Assembly: GCF_038051925.1 (NCBI RefSeq)
Contig: NZ_CP150634.1
Span: forward strand, 3,914,300 to 3,978,299
DNA: 64,000 nt
Direction of reading: 5' to 3'
DNA from: Methylotuvimicrobium sp. KM2
GTDB lineage: Bacteria; Pseudomonadota; Gammaproteobacteria; Methylococcales; Methylomonadaceae
A program made the position numbers and the translations under genes. Numbering within the stretch: the stretch's first letter is position 1; each line of letters starts with the position of its first letter. The notes beneath the pieces were generated by a model. That model ran no database searches, had not been told where the DNA came from, and saw only the letters and a list, made by a program, of their open reading frames with translations. Positions 35,084 to 43,735 of the stretch are shown here, one piece after another.

Positions 35084-35457
35084 AGGTTGAGTTGGGTTGG
35101 GTGAGCGGTAAGCAGTTAGCAGAAAGCCGGTAAAGGGGACTTGGATTTGCAGGCGATAGGCCATAGGTCTATTGATATTCTGTAGGTACGCATCGCGTAC
35201 CTTGTTGGTGCCGATAACCCTATAAAAAGCATTATGTCCACGAAAATCACGAAAATATTTAATTAGTTATATTTTTCAAGTGACTCACCCTATGAGCGAT
35301 TCAAGAGATTTATGTAACCGTATGACTACCTTCGTCTATTTCATACACTGACTGTCGAATTTAGGATAACTCGCAACCTCTACGAATTGGTACGCGATGC
35401 GTACTCTACGAAACTATTTTTATGTTTGCCGAATTTCATTAAGGCTGGGAAGACATT
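35084..35457. repeat. Gap between pilX and pilY1 containing a 147-bp element
   Basis: No gene is visible. It carries the 5-bp-TSD element 35219-35365 and, around it, GGTACGCATCGCGTACC (35186-35202) and GGTACGCGATGCGTACTC (35388-35405), a palindromic pair. The final 50 bp contain the pilY1 ribosome-binding region (AGGCTGGGAAG before the ATG). Confidence 0.75.
35219..35365 (-). mobile_element. MITE-like element, 5-bp TSD family, copy 3 (147 bp)
   Basis: Ends are CCTATAAAAAGCATTATG and GTCGAATTTAGG, flanked by ATAAC at 35214-35218 and 35366-35370. The inside matches the reverse complement of the 5032-5177 copy (GTCCACGAAAATCACGAAA arm), although one arm has decayed. Confidence 0.82.
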
Positions 35458-38400
35458 ATGTATACAACAAGTCAAAACATTAGAAAAACGTTAAGTTTCG
35501 CACTAGGCCTATTGCTCGGATTTTTGGTTTCAACTCCCATTCAAGCCGCCTTAAACATTTCTCAAAATCCGTTGTTTTTGACACAATCGGCCAAACCGAT
35601 CGTAATGCTAAACATTTCCAATGATCATCAACTATATATCAAAGCATACGACGACTATTCCGATTTAGATCACGACGGAATACCGGAGACTACCTACAAG
35701 CACAGCTTCGATTACTATGGATATTTCGATAGTTACAAGTGTTATAACTATTCCGGCGGTGTGTTTGTGCCGGCTTCCATCACGGCCACGAAATATTGTT
35801 CCGGAAATTGGAGCGGAAATTTTTTGAATTGGACCGCGATGACGCGTATCGATACGATCCGGAAAATCCTATACGGAGGATACCGATCCACAGACACCAA
35901 CAGCAGTACCATTTTGGAGCGTTCTTATTTGCCTAACGATGCGCATAGTATCGCTAAATTTTATAATGGCGCCGACCTAAATCAATTAACTCCGCATTCA
36001 CCTGCTGAAGGAATTACGCTCTGTAGTACCACTATTACTTCGACACAATATTCCCAGAATGTCACCGATCCGCCCAGAATTTTGGTGGCAAGAGGCGACT
36101 TTTCATTATGGGCGGCGGCCGAGCGTTGGCAGTGTCGCTGGCGAGAAGATAAAGATGCGCCGAATAATAATGCCCTGGCTACAACCGGAATGAATGCCGC
36201 CAATAATGCTCCCCGTCGCGATACTCACCGTTTAGGGGGGCAAGACTTTATTGCTCGGGTTGAAGTATGTAAATCGGGGCTGGTTGGCACTGAAAGCTGT
36301 AAGGATTACAACGGTTCTTTAAAACCGATCGGTTTACTGCAATCCTATGGTGATGAAGACAAAATACGATTTGGTTTACTGACAGGCTCTTATTCGAGTA
36401 ACGTTTCTGGTGGTGTTTTACGTAAAAATGTCGGTAGCATGGCTGATGAAATTAACGTCGATACCGATGGTACTTTCAAGTCGGCGCCTGCTTCGGGCGG
36501 CATAATTAACACACTAAATCGATTCCGAATCTATGGCTATAGCCATAATGATGGTACTTACTTTGATGGCTCAGGTGGTGACGGCTGTAATTTTACAGTA
36601 GCCAATTTGACTAATGGCAGTTGCAGCAATTGGGGCAATCCACAATCGGAAATTTATTTGGAATCATTGCGCTATCTTGCAGGAAAATCAGCTTCCCCCG
36701 CATTTAATGCCAATGACTCAGGCCGTTTTTCAGGACTGGTGACTGCGACATGGTCCGATCCAATTCCAAGCGATGAATGGTGCTCCAAGCTTAATATTAT
36801 ACAATTCAATGCGAGCACTAATTCTTATGATGCGGATGAATTAGCAGGCGCCAGCGATATCGGAATCACCAATTTGAATACCATTACCAATACAATTGGC
36901 GATAATGAAGGGGTTAGCGGTAATAATTTTTTTGTCGGTAGAAATGGAACTGACAATAATGATTTATGTACATCTAAAGCCGTCAATCAGCTAAGTTCTG
37001 TAAGAGGAACATGCCCTGATGCGCCACGTCAGGAAGGGTCTTATCAAATTGCAGGGCTTGCCCATTACGCGAAAAATAACAGTATTCGTAATGATTTAGA
37101 AGGTGAGCAAAAAGTGAACACATACGGTGTCACTTTGGCCTCTGGATTGCCTAGAATTTTAGTGCCGGTACCCGGTAATACAGAACAAAAAATCACTATC
37201 TTACCAGCGTGCCAAAATACGCGTGAAAACAATAGCTGTTCTATTGTCGACTTCAAGATTATTGATCAACCTTCCACTGCCGGTGGTGTCACGACAGGGC
37301 GGGTATACATCAACTGGGAAACGGGAGAGCAAGGCGGCGACTATGACATGGATGTTCAAGGTATCTTGAATTACTCAGTTACAGCTACTCAAGCTACTGT
37401 AACGACAAATGTTTTCGCCGCATCAACTGGTGCGGCAATGGGGTTTGGTTACATTATCAATGGTACGACACAAGACGGTTATCACGCTCATTCAGGACAT
37501 AATAACTATAATTACACCGACCCTACGGGAGTGTTGGGATGTAGCTCATGTGTTTCGACTAATAATGCAACCAGCGTGACTTACAACATTGGTACGGCAA
37601 CCACGTCAAATTTAGAGTTACCACTTTGGTATACCGCAAAATGGGGCGGTTTCAACGACGCGAACGGTAATGGCTTGCCCGATTTGCAAGACGAATGGGA
37701 CAAGGACGGCGATGGTATTCCCGATCGCTATTTTTTTGCTACCAATCCGAGCGAACTGGCCGAGTCATTGGGAAATGCGCTGGCCGACGTGATCGCTGCC
37801 AGCAGTTCTTCGGCAGCCGTTGCAACGAACTCGACTCGTCTAGATACCAATACCGTCGTCTATCAGGCTAAATTTAACAGTGTTGATTGGACCGGCCAAC
37901 TTTTGGCCTACACGATTAACCCTAACGGCAGCATAGCCGAAAATCCAACTTGGGATGCCGGTCAACGAGTGACAACACAGGGCGCTGGCGGACGCTCGAT
38001 ATTTAGTTACAACCCAGATATAACGCCTCCAGGTATCTCATTTTTATATGACAATCTGAGCGCCGCGCAACAAGCCCATTTAAACGAAGCGCAAGTCAAT
38101 TATTTGAAGGGCTTACAAAGTCAAGAGCAGCAAAACGACGGTGTTTTTCGTAATCGAACCGGCCCCAATGCGTTGCTAGGAGATTTGATCAATTCGGATC
38201 CTTGGTTTATTGGCAATATCAATTTCGGTTACTATTTGCTCCCCGGAACGGAGGGCAGTGATTATTCGAATTATCGGAATAGTGAGGCCTACAAAAATAG
38301 AACGCCATTGTTAGCGATCGGCAGTAATGGCGGTATGTTACATGTTTTTAACGCCAATGTAACAGGCACAGGTAATGGAAACGAAGTGTTCGCTTACGTT

Positions 38401-39867
38401 CCGCATACGCTGATACCCGATTTGGCGCAATTGACTTTGCCGGCTTACACGGCACCAAACGGGCATAGGTATTTTGTTGACGGTTCCCCGATCGCCGGCG
38501 ATGCTTATTTCGATGCCGACAATAATGGCTCCAAGGAATGGCGTACTGTGCTGGTCGGTACCTTGGGTGCGGGCGGCAAAGGGGTTTTTGCTTTGGATAC
38601 GACTTTCTTGAGTCCATCCGACAGCACTTACGAGACCGCCGAAGTCAATGAAAACGACGAGCCCGATTTTACGGGGAATCGAGTTCTATGGGAAATCAAC
38701 TCCACCACGACCGGTTTTTCCGATCTCGGTTTTACCTTAGGCCAAGCCTCGATTGTCAGAATGGCCAACGGCGAGTTTGCTGCTGTTTTCGGCAACGGCT
38801 ATAACAGCACGAACCATAAAGCAGTTTTGTATATCGTCAATATCAAAACCGGAGCTTTGATTAAGTCGCTCGATACTGTTGTCGGCAACGCCGGCAACCC
38901 AAACGGCCTCTCGACGCCTATCGCGATCGATGTAAATGGGGACCGTATAGTCGATGCGATTTATGCCGGCGATTTGCATGGCAATCTATGGAAATTTGAT
39001 GTCAGTAACAGTAATCCGAATAATTGGGACTTCGGTTTTAAGTCGGGAAGTATGCCGTCTCCGCTTTTAGTTACGAAAGATGCCGGCGGCACTGTGCAAT
39101 CGATAACCGCTAAACCTCAAGCCGGGTTGCATCCAAACGGCGGCGTGATGATCTATTTCGGCACCGGAAAATATTTTGAAGTGGGTGACAATTCAGTAGT
39201 CAATCCTCAAATGCAAACGTTTTATGGAGTAAGGGACTCATGTGTCAAAGCGGCGGGAGCTACCGGTAATTGCAACAATAATCCGGTTTCGGGACGTGCT
39301 GATTTGCAGCAGCAAGAAATCATCGTCGAAGGCGTTTTCGGTAATTTCGATGTTCGAGTGACCACGAAAAATGTCACTGATCTAACGGACTATCTAAGCA
39401 CTAAAGAAGGGTGGTATATGGATTTGGCCTTTCCGTTAGACAGTCAAGTAGGAGAACGTGTCGTTAGTCAAGCCTTATTGCGGGCCGGTCGTATTATTTT
39501 CGTTACGATGATTCCTGAAGTGGGAAAATGTACTTTTGGCGGCACTAGCTGGTTGATGGAGCTGGATGCACTGACAGGAAACCGCCTCGATTCGACGCCG
39601 TTCGATATCAGCGGCGACGATAATATTAACTTAGACGACATGGTGACTTTGGTCGATACCAATGACGATGGACTAATCGATGGAGATGATGAGGCATTAT
39701 CTGCCTCGGGTAAAAAATCGAAAGTCGGCATTATCAAATCGCCCGGCGTGGTAGGTGCCGGCGAAGTCGAGTATAAATACACCAGTGGTTCGGACAGTAA
39801 TTTGGAAATGACCGTCGAATCGGTAGAAGGCGGTGCGGGAAGGCAATCCTGGCGTCAATTGCGTTAA
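35458..39867 (+). CDS. pilY1: PilY1-type pilus tip adhesin
   Basis: The 1469-residue secreted protein has a signal peptide (about 1-32, ends QAA). A long variable N-terminal region follows (about 33-790). The conserved PilC/PilY1 beta-propeller (about 840-1330) has NDGVFRNRTGPNALLGDLINSDPW, LLAIGSNGGMLHVFNA, VLVGTLGAGGKGVFALDTT and VDAIYAGDLHGNLWKFDV. A Ca-binding stretch DDNINLDDMVTLVDTNDDGLIDGDDE lies near 1380-1405. PilY1 sits at the pilus tip and antagonises retraction. The DNA of the N-terminal part (about 36.2-37.6 kb) looks more AT-rich and uses different codons than the propeller part, suggesting a mosaic gene. No clear VWA MIDAS motif was seen. Confidence 0.88.
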   Translation: MYTTSQNIRKTLSFALGLLLGFLVSTPIQAALNISQNPLFLTQSAKPIVMLNISNDHQLYIKAYDDYSDLDHDGIPETTYKHSFDYYGYFDSYKCYNYSGGVFVPASITATKYCSGNWSGNFLNWTAMTRIDTIRKILYGGYRSTDTNSSTILERSYLPNDAHSIAKFYNGADLNQLTPHSPAEGITLCSTTITSTQYSQNVTDPPRILVARGDFSLWAAAERWQCRWREDKDAPNNNALATTGMNAANNAPRRDTHRLGGQDFIARVEVCKSGLVGTESCKDYNGSLKPIGLLQSYGDEDKIRFGLLTGSYSSNVSGGVLRKNVGSMADEINVDTDGTFKSAPASGGIINTLNRFRIYGYSHNDGTYFDGSGGDGCNFTVANLTNGSCSNWGNPQSEIYLESLRYLAGKSASPAFNANDSGRFSGLVTATWSDPIPSDEWCSKLNIIQFNASTNSYDADELAGASDIGITNLNTITNTIGDNEGVSGNNFFVGRNGTDNNDLCTSKAVNQLSSVRGTCPDAPRQEGSYQIAGLAHYAKNNSIRNDLEGEQKVNTYGVTLASGLPRILVPVPGNTEQKITILPACQNTRENNSCSIVDFKIIDQPSTAGGVTTGRVYINWETGEQGGDYDMDVQGILNYSVTATQATVTTNVFAASTGAAMGFGYIINGTTQDGYHAHSGHNNYNYTDPTGVLGCSSCVSTNNATSVTYNIGTATTSNLELPLWYTAKWGGFNDANGNGLPDLQDEWDKDGDGIPDRYFFATNPSELAESLGNALADVIAASSSSAAVATNSTRLDTNTVVYQAKFNSVDWTGQLLAYTINPNGSIAENPTWDAGQRVTTQGAGGRSIFSYNPDITPPGISFLYDNLSAAQQAHLNEAQVNYLKGLQSQEQQNDGVFRNRTGPNALLGDLINSDPWFIGNINFGYYLLPGTEGSDYSNYRNSEAYKNRTPLLAIGSNGGMLHVFNANVTGTGNGNEVFAYVPHTLIPDLAQLTLPAYTAPNGHRYFVDGSPIAGDAYFDADNNGSKEWRTVLVGTLGAGGKGVFALDTTFLSPSDSTYETAEVNENDEPDFTGNRVLWEINSTTTGFSDLGFTLGQASIVRMANGEFAAVFGNGYNSTNHKAVLYIVNIKTGALIKSLDTVVGNAGNPNGLSTPIAIDVNGDRIVDAIYAGDLHGNLWKFDVSNSNPNNWDFGFKSGSMPSPLLVTKDAGGTVQSITAKPQAGLHPNGGVMIYFGTGKYFEVGDNSVVNPQMQTFYGVRDSCVKAAGATGNCNNNPVSGRADLQQQEIIVEGVFGNFDVRVTTKNVTDLTDYLSTKEGWYMDLAFPLDSQVGERVVSQALLRAGRIIFVTMIPEVGKCTFGGTSWLMELDALTGNRLDSTPFDISGDDNINLDDMVTLVDTNDDGLIDGDDEALSASGKKSKVGIIKSPGVVGAGEVEYKYTSGSDSNLEMTVESVEGGAGRQSWRQLR

Positions 39868-39958
39868 ACTCGCTACAGCCCGAGTTACGGTGGCTTTTGC
39901 CTTAACCGGCCTGAGCTGCTTTCGGCATCAATCGAATCTAAATTCTGAGAAAAAAGCT

Positions 39959-40390
39959 ATGAAGAAATCCACAAAAGGCTTTACGCTGATCGAATTAATG
40001 ATCACGGTTGCCGTGATCGGAATTTTGGCCGGCATCGCTTATCCTTCCTATCAAGATAGCATTAGAAAATCGCGCCGCGCAGATGCCAAAGGCGTATTGA
40101 TGGGATTGGCGAATGCGATGGAGCGGCATTTTACCGAGACGAATAGCTATGTAGGTGCTGCGGGCACCGATGCAACCCCGGCAAACACCGGTGCCCCCAG
40201 GATTTACAGTATTCCGGCTCAGACCGCGAATTTTTATAATATAACCATTAGCGCTGCCACGGCAGATACTTTTACACTGCAAGCAGCACCGGCCGGAACC
40301 CATTCCGATCCTCGTTGCGGAACCTTATCGCTTACGCATACGGGCGCACGAGGCAAGACGGGAACCGGCACGGTGACGGAATGCTGGTAA
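39959..40390 (+). CDS. pilE: Type IV pilin, PilE-like
   Basis: The prepilin has KGFTLIELMITVAVIGILAGIAYPSYQDSIRKSRRADAK at residues 6-44 and two cysteines forming the C-terminal disulfide (DPRCGT and TVTECW). The frame extends upstream to 39833. The ATG at 39959 (MKKSTKGFTLIE), with GAGAAAAAAGC before it, gives the normal short leader of 7 residues. It ends the minor-pilin operon. PilE of this context is a minor pilin as often as the major subunit. Confidence 0.9.
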   Translation: MKKSTKGFTLIELMITVAVIGILAGIAYPSYQDSIRKSRRADAKGVLMGLANAMERHFTETNSYVGAAGTDATPANTGAPRIYSIPAQTANFYNITISAATADTFTLQAAPAGTHSDPRCGTLSLTHTGARGKTGTGTVTECW

Positions 40391-40624
40391 CAGTGGCGTT
40401 TTTTGCGGTTTCCACGGTCTTCCGCTCGTCGTTCCGCTGTTTCCTAAGCATCTGTACCCGCTGTTTCCCAAGCTCCAGCTTGGGAAACCCGTACGCGAAG
40501 CTCTAGCTTCGCGAAGCAAAAAACAGTTCCCATGATGGGTTTCCGCTTCGCTGCTACCCACCCTACCCCGCAGTTCATCCCGCATGGCCGCTCTTGCGTA
40601 GGGTAGAGACGGAAGCCTAAACCC
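40391..40624. repeat. Repeat remnants left of the IS4-family element
   Basis: CCCAAGCTCCAGCTTGGG (40468-40485) with flanking AGCTCTAGCTTCGCG is a palindromic repeat also seen near 1880 and 52430. The last 11 bp (AGCCTAAACCC, 40614-40624) are the target duplication of the insertion sequence. Confidence 0.7.
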
Positions 40625-42056
40625 CATAAGCGCCAACTTAAGCATCTAAGTTATTGATTAATAAGTGCTAACATCTAAAACTCGACTTTCAGTAATGAGC
40701 TCCAAAACGCGACCCGGCAAACTCTGAAGCTTTCTCTTGCGCGGACGTTCGCAGAGGCTTTTTATTTGGTCATCAATAAAGCGCTCATTTTTTGAAAAAC
40801 AATTCGTGAGTCCTGCCTTGATCTCATTGGCGATCGTGCGCCATAAATGCCAATGGGTAATCGAACGATCGCCGGCCATCGTGGTGGCCGCTTGGCCGAA
40901 ACGGCGTTGCGCGATTTTTTGGGTCACTGCGGCAAACAGTAACTTACCGTGCAAATATAAATCCGCCAGCTTGCTGTCTTTTCGGGCGCGTAGCCGGTCA
41001 ATATCAAGCAAGCTTTTCAGGCGTTTTATGACCAGCTCCACTTGCCAGCGAACCCGGTAGAGCTCAGCGATTGATTTCGTGTCGAGCAGCGATTCGGGAA
41101 TCGAGGTAAAAACCAATACCCAGCCGCTCAGCATCAAGGTCTTTTGGCTTGCCGTGCGGCCTTTCTTGCGCGCGTTTTGTTTCGCTTTGCGGCGTGCTTG
41201 CGCCGCCTGTTCCGGCGGTAACGGCATGGCATGCACCACGCCTTCGATACGTTTGTCTTGATGACACAGATAAACCGGTATCGCACCCGGCTGACCATTC
41301 AAATCGCGTATGCGCTGTTCCCAGTCGATTTTGACACCTTTCGGTTCGTTGCACCGTTCGTAAAGCGTCATGCTGTGCGGATTATAGCGCAGCACGACGT
41401 GGCCGCCGCGATCAATGAGCGGGACTAAAGACTTCGGTTGGTTGTAGCCTCGATCAACTAACGCGACATCACCTGCAGCCAACTGGTAATGATCCAAGCT
41501 TTCGCCGACTTTATCGGTCGTGACGTTGACCTCGCGAAGTGTCAAGCTCATCAAGTCGATCGCCACATGGAGGCGATACGTCGTTTCGTTCGCTCCCGGC
41601 TCTTGCACAGTCGAACCGTCAATCACAATGAAATTCAGCGCACCGTGATTGACCGCTTTATCCAACCCGAACACACTCTTCAGTAACGATTTAATCCACG
41701 ACACGCAGGCCGCCAATCGCTTGATCACCGCCGTATCGCTCAAATAGCCTTGAAGCTTGGCGACTTCGCCGGCGCAGCTGCGCAACGACAAGTCCTGTCC
41801 GCAATACAACAGGACTAACTGCAATAACTGCAGCGGTGATCGGATTTTCCGCGCTCGTGCAAACGCCTGTAATTCATAGGCCCGCTCCTGAAAATCCGTT
41901 GGTAGCTCTTGCAAAAAGTCATCAAAAAGCGTATCTGTTAACTGTGGCTGCATCATAGGGATTTTCACTTTCGTCGGTAAAAATACTCTATGTTGTGGCC
42001 ACATCTTGATTTTTCAACTGTGAATCAAGGCCTTGCGTCTTAAGTTGGCGCTTATG
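40625..42056 (-). mobile_element. Complete IS4-family insertion sequence (1432 bp)
   Basis: Terminal inverted repeats CATAAGCGCCAACTTAAG (40625-40642) and CTTAAGTTGGCGCTTATG (42039-42056) are perfect over 18 bp. The element is flanked by an 11-bp direct duplication AGCCTAAACCC at 40614-40624 and 42057-42067. The size, the single transposase gene and the 11-bp duplication all fit the IS4 family. Both ends and the gene are intact, so it may be active and the insertion looks recent. Confidence 0.95.
40658..42004 (-). CDS. IS4-family transposase
   Basis: The 448-residue DDE transposase has the N-terminal DUF4372-like region (FLQELPTDFQERAYELQAFARARK). DDE residues lie in NFIVIDGSTVQEP (D1), GDVALVDRGYNQPK (D2) and the IS4 signature YRVRWQVELVIKRLKSLLDIDRLRA (YREK block, E). 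The frame is intact. It is contained entirely in the IS at 40625-42056, and transcription would read against the pil operon. Confidence 0.93.
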   Translation of the reverse strand: MWPQHRVFLPTKVKIPMMQPQLTDTLFDDFLQELPTDFQERAYELQAFARARKIRSPLQLLQLVLLYCGQDLSLRSCAGEVAKLQGYLSDTAVIKRLAACVSWIKSLLKSVFGLDKAVNHGALNFIVIDGSTVQEPGANETTYRLHVAIDLMSLTLREVNVTTDKVGESLDHYQLAAGDVALVDRGYNQPKSLVPLIDRGGHVVLRYNPHSMTLYERCNEPKGVKIDWEQRIRDLNGQPGAIPVYLCHQDKRIEGVVHAMPLPPEQAAQARRKAKQNARKKGRTASQKTLMLSGWVLVFTSIPESLLDTKSIAELYRVRWQVELVIKRLKSLLDIDRLRARKDSKLADLYLHGKLLFAAVTQKIAQRRFGQAATTMAGDRSITHWHLWRTIANEIKAGLTNCFSKNERFIDDQIKSLCERPRKRKLQSLPGRVLELITESRVLDVSTY

Positions 42057-42150
42057 AGCCTAAACCCATCGTTTTGCGGGGTTCCCTTGATGTTTTTTAC
42101 CCAAATAGGCGTAAAATAACCATTCCAAGAATCACTTGAATTTTAGCGTT

Positions 42151-43167
42151 ATGACCGAATCCGCTCCGGACGAATACGATAGTCCTTGGAAAGAAGCCGT
42201 CGAGCGGTACTTTCCCGAATTCATGGCGTTTTATTTTGCGGATGCCGCGAATCTGATTGATTGGAATCAGGCCTATACGTTTTTAGATCAAGAATTACGC
42301 GCGGTCGTTCGGGATGCGACATTGGGGAAACGCTTCGTCGATAAATTGGTCCAAGTAACGTTGCTCGATGGCGATGAGCAATGGGTTTATATTCATGTCG
42401 AAGTGCAGGGGTCAAAACAAGCCCGTTTTGCCAAGCGCATGTTTACCTATAATTACCGGATTTTCGACCGTTATGATCGTCCCGTGGCAAGTTTGGCGGT
42501 GTTGGCGGACGAGCATCCCGGTTGGAAGCCCGATCGTTTCGGCTATAGCGTACTGGGCAGCGAGACTTCGATTCGGTTTCCGGTTGCCAAGATTACCGAT
42601 TACCATGACCGCTTGGAAACATTATTGACTCTGCATAATCCATTTGCGATCGTGACGGCGGCCCATATTTTGACTCAGCAAACGCGAGGCGATGATCGTT
42701 TTCGCTTTCAGGCCAAATGGCGTCTGATACGCTTGCTTTATGAGCGGGGTTGGGACAAGCAGCGTGTCATTGATCTATTTCAGGTGATCGACTGGATGAT
42801 GAGATTGCCGAAAGAGCTGGAATGGCAATTGTGGCAAAATATTCATGAACTCGAGGAGCATGGCAAAATGCAATATATATCAAGCGTGGAACGTATTGGC
42901 TTAGAAAAAGGCTTAGAAAAAGGCTTAGAAAAAGGCTTGGAAAAAGGCTTAGAAAAAGGCTTAGAAAAAGGCTTGGAAAAAGGAAGATTGGAAGCGGAGC
43001 AAAATACGCTACGGCGCCAAATTTCCCGCCGGTTCAAAACTTTACCCGCTTGGGCAGATGATCGAATTGCACAGGCAAGCCAAAGTGAATTAGAGCAATG
43101 GCTGGATAATATTATCGATGCGCCTACGATAGAAGCGGTGTTCGATTCCGATAATTTGACGCATTGA
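42151..43167 (+). CDS. Rpn-family (PD-(D/E)XK) recombination-promoting nuclease-like protein with GLEK repeats
   Basis: A protein of about 338 residues with DSPWKEAVERYFPEFMAFYF, the nuclease core DKLVQVTLLDGDEQWVYIHVEVQGSKQARFAKRMFTYN (E-V-Q instead of the E-x-K core) and a DUF4351 C-terminus (ISRRFKTLPAWADDRIAQAS). Between them an in-frame 12-bp tandem repeat (42896-42982) encodes (GLEK)7, a flexible or helical linker whose copy number can change without frameshift. Rpn proteins promote recA-independent recombination in E. coli, and many carry variable linkers. An in-frame TTG at 42136 is possible; the ATG at 42151 is preferred. It lies next to an insertion sequence. Confidence 0.85.
   Translation: MTESAPDEYDSPWKEAVERYFPEFMAFYFADAANLIDWNQAYTFLDQELRAVVRDATLGKRFVDKLVQVTLLDGDEQWVYIHVEVQGSKQARFAKRMFTYNYRIFDRYDRPVASLAVLADEHPGWKPDRFGYSVLGSETSIRFPVAKITDYHDRLETLLTLHNPFAIVTAAHILTQQTRGDDRFRFQAKWRLIRLLYERGWDKQRVIDLFQVIDWMMRLPKELEWQLWQNIHELEEHGKMQYISSVERIGLEKGLEKGLEKGLEKGLEKGLEKGLEKGRLEAEQNTLRRQISRRFKTLPAWADDRIAQASQSELEQWLDNIIDAPTIEAVFDSDNLTH
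42896..42982 (+). repeat. In-frame 12-bp tandem repeat encoding GLEK x7
   Basis: Seven copies of GGCTTAGAAAAA (some GGCTTGGAAAAA), one per four codons. Copies are nearly identical at DNA level, which indicates recent expansion rather than protein-level convergence. Confidence 0.95.
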
Positions 43168-43263
43168 TAGCTGGATTTCGTAACGCTTGGTGATAAATTT
43201 TCGATTGCGCAATTGAATCTAGCAACTTAGGGTTTGGCCGTAAATAACTTCCCTATTTTAAGG

Positions 43264-43440
43264 CATAGGTATCTACACAAGTACTTGCTCCTTTTCCCTT
43301 GAGTGGAGAAGGTTGGGATGAGGGGGATATAAGTGGTTGTTTTTACTCTCACCGCCGCAACCCTCTCCAACAGGAGAGGGTGCTAGAGCGGATTATAACT
43401 AATTGTATTTATTATATAAAAACTTGTGTAGATACTTATG
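43264..43440. mobile_element. 177-bp MITE-like element with 9-bp duplication
   Basis: Terminal inverted repeats are CATAGGTATCTACACAAGT (left) and CATAAGTATCTACACAAGT (reverse complement of the right end), 18 of 19 identical. They are flanked by ATTTTAAGG at 43255-43263 and 43441-43449. The inside holds an inverted pair CCCTCTCC/GGAGAGGG and no reading frame. The uninterrupted target is seen at 16065-16080 (CTATTTTACGGAGGG). Confidence 0.88.
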
Positions 43441-43455
43441 ATTTTAAGGAGGGTT

Positions 43456-43595
43456 CGGTTGCTCGATTGGCAGGTGTCGGCGGCAGGGCAGATTTTTGCT
43501 CCTGCAAAATCTGCATTCATGCCATCCATGGCAATCAGTCGCCGCCGTCAAGCCTACACGGACGTATTCACGGCGTCCTGCCAAGCGAGTGACCG
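43456..43595 (+). repeat. Family A repeat with inner hairpin module only (140 bp)
   Basis: The ends are CGGTTGCTCGATTGGCAGG and CCTGCCAAGCGAGTGACCG. It is 51 bp longer than the empty 89-bp form because the hairpin module GCAGATTTT/AAAATCTGC plus TGCCAT/ATGGCA is present. The 65-bp insert is absent. Confidence 0.85.
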
Positions 43596-43735
43596 AACCC
43601 TCAACAAGGCTCACAGTTCCAGGACCTTATTTATCACGAAATCCTTAGGATTTGATCGAATATAGATCAAAATTCGGCGCCGAATTTAGAATTATCGCAA
43701 TTCAATATTGTCTGCAACCTTGATAAAACAAACCG

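Larger units (their letters stand above)
43168..43735. repeat. Composite repeat region upstream of hprA
   Basis: No gene is visible. A TAAATAACTTCCCTATTTTAAGGAGGG unit (family A flank) has a 177-bp element (43264-43440) inserted in it with 9-bp duplications. The family A core itself follows (43456-43595). A family B end TAGATCAAAATTCGGCGCCG is at 43665-43684. The hprA promoter should lie in the last 60 bp. Confidence 0.75.

Noticed and set aside
39833..39958. 42-residue N-terminal extension of PilE
   Set aside because: It would place the prepilin cleavage site too far from the N-terminus; the ATG at 39959 gives a normal leader.
40737..41686. Plus-strand frames inside the IS4 element
   Set aside because: All are antisense shadows of the intact transposase gene.
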